DNA from: Elmis aenea
Taxonomy: Eukaryota > Arthropoda > Insecta > Coleoptera > Elmidae
Direction: 5' to 3'
Length of the DNA stretch: 64,000 nucleotides
NCBI GenBank assembly: GCA_947652605.1
Contig: OX393577.1
Location: 58,614,108 to 58,678,107 of the forward strand
Below the pieces are notes generated by a model that was not told where the DNA came from, made no database searches, and saw nothing but the letters and a program-made list of their open reading frames with translations. Shown piece by piece: positions 1-11,098 of this stretch. The translations under genes were made by a program, and so were the position numbers. The number at the start of each line of letters is the position of its first letter. The first letter of the stretch is position 1.

Positions 1-1060
1 ATTAGTTTTAATAAAATTAGGTCTAATAATAAGGGACCCTAAAACGAAAAATCATGTATAATTTTCTACATTTCCTATATAACGTTTAATAATATCCTAT
101 ATTATTAGTTTAGAATCAATAACCTTCATCTAGTAAAACCGTTGTAAGTTTTAATAAACGTATAGTTTATTGATTCATGCTGCAGTAATAAATTTAAGAT
201 TGCATGCATATAAATGAATGTTTTACATAGCCTTAGTGCAGTATAGTAACGCAAAATGTTCAGCAAAGATATTTTAATTTCATCCTACATTTAAATTCCA
301 GTAAACTACAAAAAATTCATTCAAACAGTGAATAATAACCCGACGTGTTCTTGAAATATATTTTCAACATCTGCAAGTTAACCTTGAACTTCTTCGCGGT
401 TTATGAACAAAAAAATTAAAATCTGCAGACATAAATTAAAACAGCGGACGAAATTTACTCAACCATATGTGGTACCCGCAAAAAAGTGGCAAAAAGTTTA
501 CGCAAAAAAACGTTGTTGAATGAGAAGATGAGTGTCTGTTAGCAGTTTACAGAAACTTAAAACTTGACTGTTTTGAATAAACTGTATGTAGCGTTAAAAA
601 AAACAACAGCAAATACTTTGTACATCTCATTAAGTATAAACTTAAAATCAATACACGTTACACGACTAACTCGTGATAACCACACCATATAAAATAAAAT
701 AGAATTTATTGTTGTTTGTAAGGCTGCCTTAGGTTCAGACGTGCAGAGCAATTATTTTAATATAATAATTTGCATACTACATTTTTAGTTTAATGAAGTA
801 TTACGTAGAATATTTGAAAATAAACTTTAAATACAGTTTTATGACTATGACATAACTCAAATAACTAACATTAGCTACTCCAAGTATATTTGAAAATTGA
901 TTTACTTAATAACCACAGTTTTTCTTTATGCATGCTTTAATTTCTACTTAAAATATTAATTCCTGTTTGCCTTTTGAAAAAAAAATTGAAATTACTAATA
1001 TGTTTCAACCAATAGGCATATAAATCCATAATACAAAGTTTGTGCAATTTCTATCAATAT
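1..1060. other. AT-rich intergenic stretch, no gene seen
   Basis: No reading frame with recognisable protein character occurs on either strand. The only longish frame (about 557-751, minus) has no domain, no splice context and ordinary AT-rich composition, so I treat it as chance. Confidence 0.6.
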
Positions 1061-1207
1061 ACAGAGTATCCCAGTAAGAAGTCCTTTACAAAAATAGAGC
1101 TTTTGTATTTATTATAAATATTTAGAAGGCATCAAACCTTTTTAAAAAAATAAATTGTATATAATTTCAATTTCTTTTTAGACTTCGATATTAAAATTTT
1201 ATTTTCC

Positions 1208-1645
1208 GGTAACTCCGGCACTTTTATACGGAAGCGAAACGTGGACACTTAAAAACAAAAATAGTAGCCGTGTGAATGCAACAGAAATATGTTTTCTAAA
1301 AAAAAAACAAGGAAAAACAAAAAAAGATAGAATCAGAAATGAAACATATGGAGAACAATTAAAGATAAAATCAGTTGAAACAAAAATACAAGAAAGACAG
1401 CTAGGATGGTTGTGTCAGTTTTATAGGATGAAAGAATAAAGGTTAACCAGAAAAGCATATGAAGCAAGATCACAGGGAAAAAACAAAAGAGGCAGACCGA
1501 GAAAAATCTGGCAAGACGAAGTTAAAAAAGCATCAACAGCTAGAAACATCAAATGGAATTACATAAAAATGCTAGCACAAGACAGAAAAACATGGAAAAA
1601 GTCAGCACAACACACAGTCCTACACCTAACAGTAGGACTCATGAC
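1208..1645 (+). pseudogene. RTE-type LINE reverse transcriptase, C-terminal fragment
   Basis: Forward translation gives a run beginning VTPALLYGSETWTLKNKN and continuing through a block containing QERQLGW. After one stop near 1437 a further block contains GRPRKIWQDEV. These are the motifs that close the polymerase of RTE-like non-LTR retrotransposons (family knowledge). There is no polymerase core here, so this is a dead 3' fragment. A closely related fragment with the same VTPALLYGSE block lies at about 38900-39330. It is cut off at the right by the T-run marking the tail of the neighbouring minus-strand LINE. Confidence 0.75.
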
Positions 1646-1649
1646 TACA

Positions 1650-4170
1650 TTTTTTTTTTTTTTTTTTTATATCATTACATTTTACACAATCTGTCCTAGA
1701 GACGGACAATAAGTGTTTTTGTGAAATTAAAATTAAAAATAATTAATTGAAAAAATTAAAAATAATTAATTGACTTGTAGGGCTTATCCCAGTGGATAGT
1801 CCCTTTACTTGCCTAAGTAACAAATCTTACCTAAGTAAAAAATCTTACCTACGTAACAAATAATTAACTTAAAAGAGGTTTCTAATTCTAATTTTTAGTC
1901 TAGCAATGCTAATCAAACCGGGTTGTGAGGTCTGATGGCTTGAACCTTTTTAGCCGCCTAGTTTCGCACTCTTTGTCCATGAGATTGTTTGCTAACTTGT
2001 TAGGGTGGACTTTTACTCGTTCACTGTATCTGGAACTAAACTTTTTTATTTCTTCTTTCACTGAAGGCACGCACAGATCACATTGTATTACTGCGTTGGG
2101 TACATACCAAGGTGCGTTCACTATGGTTCGAAGAACTTTATTCTGGAATCGTTGTATTATGTCAATGTTGGTGTTGCTGGCTGAGCCCCAAAGCTGGATA
2201 CCATAACTCCATATGGGCTTTAGTATTACTTTATAAATTAATAGTTTGTTCTCTAATGTTAGCTGTGATTGTCTACCAATCATCCAGTACATTTGCCGCA
2301 GTTTCATACCAAGTTGCTTTCTCTTAGTGAATATATGTTTTTGCCAATTCATTCTGCGGTCTAGATGCAGGCCGAGATATTTTACATTATCTAAATGTTG
2401 TAATTGTCGTCCATTTAGTATAACGGGTGGGCAATTATCTTTTTTCATAGTGTACGTCACGTGTACTGATTTGTCTTCGTTAACTTTCATTTTCCATTTT
2501 TTAAGCCACAGCTGGATTTTATTGAGGTTGGTTTGTAGGTTTTTCGTGGCTGCTGCAGGGTTAGGATGTGTTGCTAGTACAGCAGTATCGTCCGCAAAGG
2601 TCACTACAGTAGTTAGCCGAGTTGTTGGAAGGTCAGCTGTATATAACAGGTATAATACAGGTCCCAGCACACTTCCTTGCGGTACACCAGATAGTATGTT
2701 AAGCAGTTCAGTGTATTCTTCTTTGTACTTGACAAGGTAATGGCGTTCTGTTAAATAAGATTTTAGTACTTCGTATAATTGGTGCGGCAGGTCCTTCTTG
2801 AGTTTATAGCACAAGCCCTCATGCCAGACTTTGTCAAAAGCCTGGCTTAAATCTAGGAAGGCGGCAGAACAGAACTTTTTTGTTTCAAGAGCATTGTTGA
2901 TTTTGTTGACTACTCTATGTATTTGTTCGATCGTGCCATGTTTATTTCGGAATCCGAATTGGTGGTTGGGTATTAATTGTTTCTCTTCAAGTATTGGCTG
3001 CATTCTTTTTAGTAGGATTTTCTCAAATACCTTTGAAAGCGTTGGCAGGAGACTTATTATATACGACGTTATCTCTTCAGGTTTTTTGCCCGGTTTAGGC
3101 AACATGATTATCTGTGCTATTTTCCAGAGATTAGGGAAGTATCCTAATCTTATAGCCGAGTTAAATATTTGTACTATAGCTTTTATGCCTTTATCAGTCA
3201 TTTCCTGCAACACTTTTCCCGTTATTAGGTCGAATCCTGGTGCCTTTTTGGGGTTAATTTCCTTTCTTATCGTGTATTTCACTTCCCTCGCCTTCACTTT
3301 TGCAATAGGCATATCCATCTGATACGGAGCTGCTAAGAATTCTTTAATTTCAGCTTCATCTTCGGGGATTGATTCCGATGTAAAGGGTTTGAATACATTT
3401 TTCAGGTGGTCAGCAAATGCGGTCGCTTTTTCCTTATCGTTTCTAGCCGACTCACCATCTCGGTGTTTAATGGGTGGAATGAATTGCTGCGGTCTTTTTA
3501 ATTGTTTTGTAGCCTTCCATAATGAATAATCTGTTGTCTCCGAGTCCGTCAATTCACTAAGATATTTTTGAATGGATTGGTTTTTCAGGTGTAGTAGCAG
3601 TTTTTTTAAGTCTTTTGCGGCTTTGTTAAAATTTTTCTTATCCTCTTCTGACCTTGTTATCTGCCATCGCCTTCTTAGTTTTCGTTTATCCGCAATTTTT
3701 TGTTTAACTATTATGGGACATTCATTCTTTTTCTGTAGACTGTTCTGTTCAGGTGTAACCATCCACGCTGCAGCCTGTATGGTTTTAGTTAATTTAGTGA
3801 CTGCTTCATCAACGTCTTCAGTCGTTTTGAGTGGAATTTTTAGAACAATAAGTTCATCTAGTTTTTCTTTAAAAGCTTCCCAATCAGTTTTTTTACTAAA
3901 GAGCATTGGATTTTTATGTATTTGCAGAACATGGGAATACATAGTAATAATAATCGGTGAATGATCCGATGAGAGGTCTAGGCTTGAATTGATTTTAAAT
4001 TGGGCAGTGTTTACTCCTTTTGCGACACAGAAGTCTAATAAGTCGGGGATTTTCCTTTTGTCAGTGGGCCAATATGTAGGTTGACCTGTCGATAGGTGGG
4101 TTAAGTTACTACATGAAAAAATAAATTTCCAGTTTTTTTTTTTAACACGACCTACATTTTTGAATAACAT
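1650..4170 (-). mobile_element. jockey-like LINE, 5'-truncated, poly(A)-tailed
   Basis: A minus-strand non-LTR retrotransposon. Its 3' end is marked by a T-run on the plus strand at about 1651-1668, i.e. a poly(A) tail, followed by roughly 240 bp of 3' UTR. The 5' end falls inside the endonuclease domain at about 4140-4170, the usual result of incomplete target-primed reverse transcription. I could not identify a target-site duplication. Confidence 0.8.
1909..4170 (-). CDS. jockey-like LINE ORF2 (endonuclease tail plus reverse transcriptase)
   Basis: A 753-codon open frame. It starts inside the apurinic-type endonuclease, whose last conserved block SDHSPI is present near residue 70. A full reverse transcriptase follows: a block APGFDLITGKVL, the LDLSQAFDKVW motif, the GVPQGSVLGP motif, and the catalytic FADD box (VTFADDTAVLA), with KYLGLHLDRRMNW in the thumb. 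The frame has no stop codon, so the copy is young even though it lacks ORF1 and most of the endonuclease and cannot be autonomous. The nominal initiator methionine only reflects the truncation. Placement in the jockey clade rests on motif style and the poly(A) tail; a neighbouring clade is possible. Confidence 0.85.
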   Translation of the reverse strand: MLFKNVGRVKKKNWKFIFSCSNLTHLSTGQPTYWPTDKRKIPDLLDFCVAKGVNTAQFKINSSLDLSSDHSPIIITMYSHVLQIHKNPMLFSKKTDWEAFKEKLDELIVLKIPLKTTEDVDEAVTKLTKTIQAAAWMVTPEQNSLQKKNECPIIVKQKIADKRKLRRRWQITRSEEDKKNFNKAAKDLKKLLLHLKNQSIQKYLSELTDSETTDYSLWKATKQLKRPQQFIPPIKHRDGESARNDKEKATAFADHLKNVFKPFTSESIPEDEAEIKEFLAAPYQMDMPIAKVKAREVKYTIRKEINPKKAPGFDLITGKVLQEMTDKGIKAIVQIFNSAIRLGYFPNLWKIAQIIMLPKPGKKPEEITSYIISLLPTLSKVFEKILLKRMQPILEEKQLIPNHQFGFRNKHGTIEQIHRVVNKINNALETKKFCSAAFLDLSQAFDKVWHEGLCYKLKKDLPHQLYEVLKSYLTERHYLVKYKEEYTELLNILSGVPQGSVLGPVLYLLYTADLPTTRLTTVVTFADDTAVLATHPNPAAATKNLQTNLNKIQLWLKKWKMKVNEDKSVHVTYTMKKDNCPPVILNGRQLQHLDNVKYLGLHLDRRMNWQKHIFTKRKQLGMKLRQMYWMIGRQSQLTLENKLLIYKVILKPIWSYGIQLWGSASNTNIDIIQRFQNKVLRTIVNAPWYVPNAVIQCDLCVPSVKEEIKKFSSRYSERVKVHPNKLANNLMDKECETRRLKRFKPSDLTTRFD

Positions 4171-4434
4171 TTAAAGCTCTGAAATTTCCCATAGGTATCT
4201 TTTGAGAGACTTTTTATTAAAAGATAAAACGTTAGATCCATCAAAGCAGTATGCGAAAATACAATTACATCTTAAAAAGTAGTAGAACTTAATTCAAAGT
4301 TATTTAAAAATTGTAAAAGATAGGAATCGTGTAGAACAAATTTGGAAGCCTAAACAAATCTAACTAAATTAATAAACACCAATGTTCTATCTTTTAAAAT
4401 TAAGATGTTCCAGGGCTATTGAGACACTCTGTAT

Positions 4435-5094
4435 AGTGGAGTAAAATATCTAAATATGAAATTTAAAAAGGTGTTGTAAGGTTACATTAATATTTACAGA
4501 AATACTACAACTTCATTAAACCACTCCTTTTCATGTATCTATTAATTTCTACTCAAAATATCGGCACTCTTGCCATTTTGCGTTTAAAAAATAGCAACTG
4601 CTGTTACTTTTTAACCAAGAAGTATATAAATTTTTAAATACGTGACTTTTTTAAAATTCTATTAATATGTTTCATTTTCATTTTGTATAATTTGTCTTTC
4701 GAAAAATACAATAATGTTGGCATTGATATAACGTTAATTACTTTTATTAGTGTTAATATGTCAACAAAAAAATGCACTTTTATGTAATTACATCATTACC
4801 AAAATAATTATACACTCAAAATATTGTACGACAAAATCCTCTCGTTAATGAACAAGTAATATAGTTACCATATGCTTCATCACCACATATAATTGCCATG
4901 ACTTCATCCTTCGTTTTTTTTTTTTTTTTTAATGTAAAATTACAACAAAATATATTTTATACGAATAAACTCACTGTAATTATTTTGCGCTACTTTACAA
5001 AATTTATTTCGATTTAAATTCAAGTTTTTATTACCACTTACATTATAACCGATATAACATTACCATAACCATTTTGGTATGGGCTTTTTAACGC
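4435..5094. other. AT-rich intergenic stretch, nothing recognised
   Basis: No coding signal, RNA gene or paired repeat found. There is a T-run at about 4915-4931. Confidence 0.5.
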
Positions 5095-5335
5095 TTACAG
5101 CATAAAATATCGCATAAACGTCTTTATGTCGAAGTATAAATGAAGTTTCAGCAAATTACAGAACCAGACGACTTGCAGCAACACCGTTTTGTCAATCTGC
5201 CAAATCCCGGCTACCTCGCCGGCTACCAAAGTAACCCAATGTTTAACCAACCGTGACAGCACGAATATCATTGCCAACAATAAGTGTATGATCAACACGT
5301 TATGTATCTATTACATACAACTAGTACATCGACAG
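5095..5335. other. possible exon, strand unresolved
   Basis: About 230 bp that is visibly richer in G and C than its surroundings. On the minus strand an open frame of about 70 codons, rich in hydrophobic residues (it includes LVKHWVTLVAGEVAGIW), runs from a TAG acceptor-like site to a GTAAGC donor at its end. On the plus strand another frame (it includes QNQTTCSNTVLSICQIP) is open and has five cysteines, a CAG before it and CAG|GTAACA after it. Both cannot be right and I recognise neither. It may belong to the gene whose first exon is at 7231-7276 (minus) or be non-coding. Confidence 0.25.
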
Positions 5336-7230
5336 GTAACACAGACATAACATACTTTTAAAGAAAATCTCGATAAATTTACAATGAAGTTTTTGTTACT
5401 AATTTACTAAGGTAAGCTTATAAGCAATTATATGTCAAAAAACGACAAATAAAATGTATTTTAAAAGCAAAATTTTAAAACAATAAACGATCAGTAACCG
5501 TCCAAGTTTGATTATTTTATTTAGCCAGTGATGGAAATTTAAATAAACGCTGTGGAATTTACAGGGGCTTTGGTATCGTACAGCATTTTTAAACACGGTC
5601 CAAATACAAAAACAAAAATCAAATATTTCAAAAGGCAACGAAAAACTAATAAATTTTGATTAATTATGGTCGGATTGAGGCTCAAAATTTTCATAAAAAT
5701 GCAATTTACGAAAACGGTTGACTTTAGACCCATAAACCTCACACATTTTTAAACTAAATTTTAAGAGAAATCCAAGAATATAAAAATATACAGAGTGTTC
5801 TACTTAAAATTTCAAAGTTTGAGTCCGTTTCCGGTTGAACGGGAAGTCGTATTGCAACCTTAATATTTTCATGGAATCCGAAAAATACGATAACGCTTTG
5901 ATAACTAAATTTCATTGTAGTATCTGCAATAGCATTCTAGATATTTGTCTGTTTCCATACTTTTGCGCTTCACTGTATAAATTATAAATAATGGACAAAA
6001 TTATTTCACACAAAACGGTTCAAGGAAACCATTACTTTGGATTTCTTGAGACGAAAATAACTCGATTCCAACATTAAGATATTTTAATTTCTTTCAAAGT
6101 ATTTTTAAAAGTACTTTTTACAAATTTCCTTTTTAATTTATTCACTTTTGTTAATTAGAATATAATTAACTTAGAAACATTTTAATTGTAGGTATGACAA
6201 AGTTTTAAAAAGCGAATTAACCAAATTTTTATTGTATTAATTGGATTCTCTACGCTTCTTGTAAGGGTAGATGATTTTCAAAGTTGATTCCGTAAAACTT
6301 TAAATAATAAAATATTACAATAAAATAATTTAACAATGATGAGCTATTTAAATTTATTTTCAAATTTCATTAATAGTTTGGCAAATGCCACAAATGCGAA
6401 AACCAGAAAAATTGTTTTAAATTCAGTACATTCCAGGGTATACTATTGTATTTTAAGTTTTCGTTTACTTTTATAAAATCGTGTTTTAGCAAAATGTATT
6501 TATGTTTATATTCATGGTTCCTAATCCAAAAATTAAATATTAAAAAAATAGGAACAGACCGCTACTAATTTCTGAGGGCCACTTGGTTTAAAACAATCTT
6601 CTTTTTGTTTAACGTTACCTACCAAGATATATGCTAAGAGTAGATCTAACTTTTTTAAAGCAATATTAATAAATCCGATTAAATATGCCGTCCCTTTGAA
6701 GTTCAACAGTTTGGTTTTAAGCACCAAATAGATACATTAAAAATAATCTAAATGCTATCGTATGCATTCTACAACTGTTGTTTAATTTACATTTCCCATA
6801 AGTTTGGTAAAAATCGATCAAAAAGCAATTTGGATCAAATGTTTTTCAAAATATGTATATTTTGTAAAAATCTGAAAATACATACAAAAATGGGTCAAAA
6901 TTTTTAATTGGTTAAGATTCAAGATCTGAAAAATTCCCATGAATTTAGCTCAAATCTGCCAAAACTAACTGTGGTTAAAAGTTTCAAAAACTAGCGCGTA
7001 AGTAGGTATAAGGAAACAAAGATATATAAAACTGTATCAGATATATAACAGATATACCAGTAAAAATATTGAAAAATAAAACAGTATAAAAATGTTAAAC
7101 TTCTTTTTTCTTTTCGATTTTAAAAAGCGCGGTGTTCACTGTTTTTTAAAAAACAGTTTTTAAAAACGCTTAAATTATTCCCCGTAAAGTCACACTATTG
7201 CTAAATATTTTCCTTAAGTCTATCACTTAC
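5336..7230. other. AT-rich stretch, probable intron of the minus-strand gene at 7231
   Basis: It contains one repeat end at about 5792 (TACAGAGTGTTC, a variant of the CAGGGTG end common in this window). If the gene starting at 7276 is transcribed leftward, this is its first intron. No further exon could be assigned. Confidence 0.35.
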
Positions 7231-7276
7231 CGGCACAAACTAGAAGTATAAAACCAGCCAAATGTAAAATTTTCAT
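7231..7276 (-). CDS. first coding exon (signal peptide) of an unidentified gene
   Basis: On the minus strand an ATG in a good insect context (CATCAAAATGAAA) opens MKILHLAGFILLVCA, then one base of the next codon, then a GTAAGTG donor at 7230. The peptide has a basic residue, a hydrophobic core and a small residue at the end, i.e. a classical signal peptide of about 15 residues. The protein is therefore secreted or a type I membrane protein. The frame is phase 1 at the junction. No downstream exon could be linked with confidence; the gene may leave the window at its left edge. The GC-richer leader immediately upstream supports a real transcription start. Confidence 0.55.
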
Positions 7277-7640
7277 TTTGATGATTGCTAGTAGCCACTA
7301 AACAAACCGCAATAAAAATAAGGCACAAAAATGCGGGGGAAAACAATCCAACAATAAAAGTGTTAGCGTAAAGTTTCCAGCAACACGGAACACGAACAAC
7401 ACACGCGTAAAGTAGTTATTGTACTCCACCAACTACAAAACTAAGTCGGACCGCTTGAAACCCAGCCGCGGGAACGTTCGCGCCGACAATGGGAATGTAT
7501 TTTTGAATCTGCGCAAGCGTACGCGTCCGACGCAACAATACAGGAAGAAACTTTCGTGATCTCACGATCACAGCACTTTTGGAATGAATGGATGCTACGC
7601 GCTATGCATATTATATTTATGTTAAACGTTATCATCACTT
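7277..7640 (-). promoter_or_regulatory. probable 5' UTR and promoter of the minus-strand gene
   Basis: This block stands out by GC content and several CpG-containing words (GCGGGAACG, GCGTACGCGTCC, ACACGCGT) in an AT-rich background. It lies directly upstream of the signal-peptide exon. There is no start codon in a good context between it and 7276. A start site somewhere in 7450-7620 is my inference; no TATA box can be chosen with confidence. Confidence 0.4.
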
Positions 7641-8160
7641 GTTATTCTTGATCGACGTCTCTTGGTAAGACTGAGTCCTGACCACGTACTGTTAATCATT
7701 CAAGTTATTTTTGCTTGTGATCGCCTAGATTTATTTTGGCTCTAAGTGACACATCAAAATTTACAACCCAGATGCCGTAATGCCTAAGTTAACAAGTTTT
7801 TATCAACCCAACCTTGAAACAAACAAATTTTAATTAATCAAAGTAGATTATAAAACATTGATTGATCCTATAAATACATTGGATGCCATACAGGGAGGTC
7901 TAAATGCAACAATAATCAATCAATTACTACAAATCATGAGAATCTGAAGAACTTAACACTTACAAAATGGCACGCTGGATAAATTCCATTTTAAATTTAT
8001 GTTTAAAAAAAAACAAGTTTAACGCAACGCTCCATTTCGCTGCACAAGTTCTTTATATTTTGAACGTGAATCGTCAAACACACGGTGTAACATGTCCAAA
8101 GAAATTTGAGACACTTCGTGATGAATGATACATCCGAGCGATCGAACACTTTTTAACACA
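7641..8160. other. intergenic, no gene seen
   Basis: Upstream flank of the 7276 gene up to the mariner element. No conserved feature recognised. Confidence 0.45.
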
Positions 8161-9576
8161 TACGAGGTAAGCGCCAAAATTTCCCGGCCTGACATAAATC
8201 TAGGTATCGCAGGCCGGTCAAATTTTTTTAACGCATTGGTTCAAGTCATATTAGCCTTGGAAAAAACAAAAATGGATTTTATGTCAATTAGTTTTCTTGT
8301 AACTGTCATTCGTTCATCACGATGTCAGAAGCATAGAACATATACTTAAAAGTCAGAAGTACGAAATTTGAGTATCGAGCTGTTATAAAATTTCTTACTC
8401 ACGAAGCTCTTTCTCCTCAAAGCATCAAAGTTCGACTGAATGGGGTGTATGGGGACAACTCCCCGTCTTATTATGTGGTAAAACATTGGTCAAAAATGTC
8501 TCGAATGAGGCAAGAAATCCTTGAAAGATGATGCAAGAACATAAAGGACTGTGGAAGTGACGGACGACAAGATTGCCCTTGTTGAGGAACTCGTAATAGG
8601 TGATCGACGCTTGAAGGTGAAAGAACTCTCAAAAATGTCGGGTCTTTCAGATACATGCATTCGCCGAATCCTCCACAATCGGTTAGGCATGAATAAAGTT
8701 AGTGCAAGGTGGGTCCCCAAACATCTCTCAGCAGTTCAGCGCCAACGTCATGTTGAATGTGCTCGATCCTTTTTGGAGATCTGTGGAAAAAATCATATGG
8801 ACGCCTTGAAGACAATTGTTACAGGGGATGAAACCATGGTTCTCGACTATGGTCCTTTGTCCAAAAGAGAATCGATGGAATGGAGGCGAAAAAGAGAAGG
8901 ACCGCCAAGAAAGTTCAGGGTCTGTCAGTCGACGAAAAAGGTGATGGCTACGATGTTTTGGGATTATGAGGGCATTCTTCTCTTAGATTTTAAAGAGCGC
9001 AACACCACAGTAAACGGAGAATATTATGCAGCACTCCCGCACAAATTACGACAAAATATTCGTGAGAAAAGACGTGGGAAACTGACCAGAGCTTTTTTAA
9101 CATAAAATAAAATTCTATTGTACACGTTTCCAATCAGGCATAAATACATAAAAAATATTAAAGATTTAAAATCGCCTATTTTAATTATTTACTCTTTTTA
9201 TCAACAAAAGTGTCTTTTTAAACATCAGATTTCATTCTGTTTACGTTCTGAAATTTAAAAATAAACATGTGCCGTTTAAGGCTGAGCGCCTATTGAAATT
9301 ATATGAAGCTTTTTTTAATAGAGCTGACATCTTTGGACAGATTATATAATAAAGTTATTGAAGGCCGAAAAATCGAAGCAAAGTATGTATTCCCTTACTA
9401 AACACTTCCTCGATTAACATTTCAGCTTATTACTGAAAGGTGTTAGGTCATTGTCATATTACGCGTCAAATCACTTCGATGGGAGCTCATCTTTGGCAAT
9501 TTATTTCAATCAACTGTTTTGCTTCCTATTGGAAATTAAATAATCGTGTATTATCAACCTTTTCGGCCACCCCGTA
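8161..9576 (+). mobile_element. mariner-family DNA transposon, degenerate
   Basis: A decayed mariner-type transposase occupies the centre. The left end reads TACGAGGTAAGCG and the reverse complement of the right end reads TACGGGGTGGCCG, both beginning with the TA expected as target duplication for this superfamily. The terminal match is weak, so the exact ends are tentative. Confidence 0.6.
8355..9105 (+). pseudogene. mariner transposase, frameshifted and truncated
   Basis: The N-terminal helix-turn-helix is readable in one frame (EYRAVIKFLTHEALSP, then a block ending SPSYYVVKHW) up to a stop at 8529-8531. The rest continues in another frame from about 8551. It shows VSARWVPKHLSAVQRQRH, then VTGDET with the first catalytic aspartate, then VMATMFWDYEGILLLDF with the second region, then NTTVNGEYYAALPHKLR. 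The frame stops right after KRRGKLTRAFLT, before the third catalytic aspartate that normally follows within a few residues. The source was a mariner (irritans-like by motif style). The copy cannot make active transposase. Confidence 0.85.
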
Positions 9577-10560
9577 TCAAGATACTTGAACTTGTTTTTA
9601 GAACACTGGCTAGAGGTAAAATACAAAACCAGAAAATACTTTAGCTTTAATATTTTGCTTATTTTACACTCAAAACCATATTTTTAAATTATCAATCCGA
9701 TCCTAGTTAAATAATTTGGCAATGATTATCAGTATTCTCCTCTGCTACGATAGATTTTAACTCTTGATGATTGTTTTTAACAGATCTTAATACTACAAAT
9801 AAAATAGGCCTTGAAACACATTTTGCAAACAATGAAGACATTTTATTTGTCATAAAATCTTATCACACCAAAAGCACACAGCTTAAAATCTTTGCACTAG
9901 TGTTTTAAGTTTCATAAGCAAACATAACTTAAACTAAAAGATGTTGTTTACCTCACATCGAAGGTATAACAGATAAAATAAAACAGTACTTAAACAACAG
10001 AACATAAAAAATGTTACACAACAATTAAAACTGTACATCACTTTATAAACAGCGTTTAGGTTCAAATTTCTTAAGAATGTTGAGGAATTTACAAAATCAA
10101 TTGTACTTGCGCTTTGAGTTATATAGGACAAAACAAACAAAATATTAAAACTCGTGTTTTTAGATATACAAAATTAAACCAAACAAAGAAATCTACGTTC
10201 GAGAAACATTTAATAAAGAAAAAACCACTATAAAAGAATTATTAGATTGTTAATAAAAATGTTTCAATACAAAATTTCTTACCTTCAGAGTAAGGATGAT
10301 TATATTTTAGATGCAAGACATTGTTATAATAAAAAACAAGAACAATAAACTATATCCATTTAGTTTAAGAATAACGTCGCATCGTTGTCAAGGATGATCG
10401 TCGCTCATAGCTTCATGTGTGTAAGTAGATAAATAAATAACACTGAAAGTGATGAAGAGACGAAACTGTTATAGCATTTTTTTTTATTTTTATTACTCCG
10501 TTCGTCCAGAAAATCAGTTGTTTCCGATCAATTTTTAGGCTGGAAAATACATCTTCTCTG
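9577..10560. other. AT-rich intergenic stretch, nothing recognised
   Basis: No supported reading frame or repeat pair. The short frame near 9934-10140 has no protein character. Confidence 0.5.
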
Positions 10561-10665
10561 GCCTAGGCCAGAAAGTAACTAGTTGCCATGGTAATGCGTT
10601 GTCTTTACCGGCCTAGGTCGTTAAGTAGCTGGTTGCCATAGTGATGAGTTGTTTTGTTGATTTGC
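10561..10665. repeat. tandem duplication of a ~50 bp unit with X-box-like sites
   Basis: Two copies start with GCCTAGG at 10561 and 10611. They share GTAGCTGGTTGCCATAGTGA-like sequence, the first copy reading AGTTGCCATGGTAATGCG. Each contains a partial match to the RFX-protein X-box (GTTGCCATGGNAAC). No gene is nearby to give this meaning. Confidence 0.5.
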
Positions 10666-10708
10666 GTTGTCAAACAAGCGTCATTTTACCACCAAGCAAA
10701 CTTTCCAC

Positions 10709-11090
10709 CAGGGCTTCGAACCGGAACTAAACCGTAAGCGGAAAAAACCGTTATTTTTGTCGGAACGAAACCCGGAACCGAATCGAAAACTATTATCGGT
10801 TTATTTCGGTTCGGTACATGTCCAACAAAAACTCGTGTTTCGTTTCATATGTTTCGTTTAATAAATTATATTGTTATATGTTTTATTCTTCTATATCTAA
10901 TTAGTATAGGTATCTTATTATTATACCAAAATAAACATTTAAAACAAAAAATTAATCACTCGGAGCTGAACCAAAAACCGAAATAACCATTATTTTTTCC
11001 GGAACAAAAAATGGAACCGAACTGATATTTTTGTTTTTAATTGAACCGGAAAGAAAACCGAAACGAAAAAAATAACGGTTCGAAGCCCTG
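10709..11090. mobile_element. hAT-type MITE, AACCGG-rich
   Basis: The ends are CAGGGCTTCGAACCG and its inverse CGGTTCGAAGCCCTG, a perfect 15-bp terminal repeat of the hAT type. The flanks are CTTTCCAC (10701-10708) and CTTTTCAC (11091-11098), an 8-bp target duplication with one mismatch. The interior is made of GGAACCGAA/AACCGGTT-like words in inverted arrangement and has no transposase. Confidence 0.8.
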
Positions 11091-11098
11091 CTTTTCAC

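Larger units (their letters stand above)
1061..4434. mobile_element. possible TA-flanked element with CAGAGT ends, filled by LINEs
   Basis: The left end reads TACAGAGTATCCCAGTA and the reverse complement of the right end reads TACAGAGTGTCTCAATA. The match is about 12 of the 15 bases after the TA, and both ends abut TA. Everything between is dominated by an RTE-type LINE fragment and a jockey-like LINE that would have inserted later. The terminal repeat is short, so the pairing may be accidental; the same style of end recurs many times in the window. Confidence 0.35.

Noticed and set aside
557..751. 64-codon minus-strand frame
   Set aside because: No domain, splice context or composition signal; expected by chance in AT-rich DNA.
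1925..3964. Several plus-strand frames of 70-164 codons
   Set aside because: They are shadows of the minus-strand LINE polymerase, which has clear motifs.
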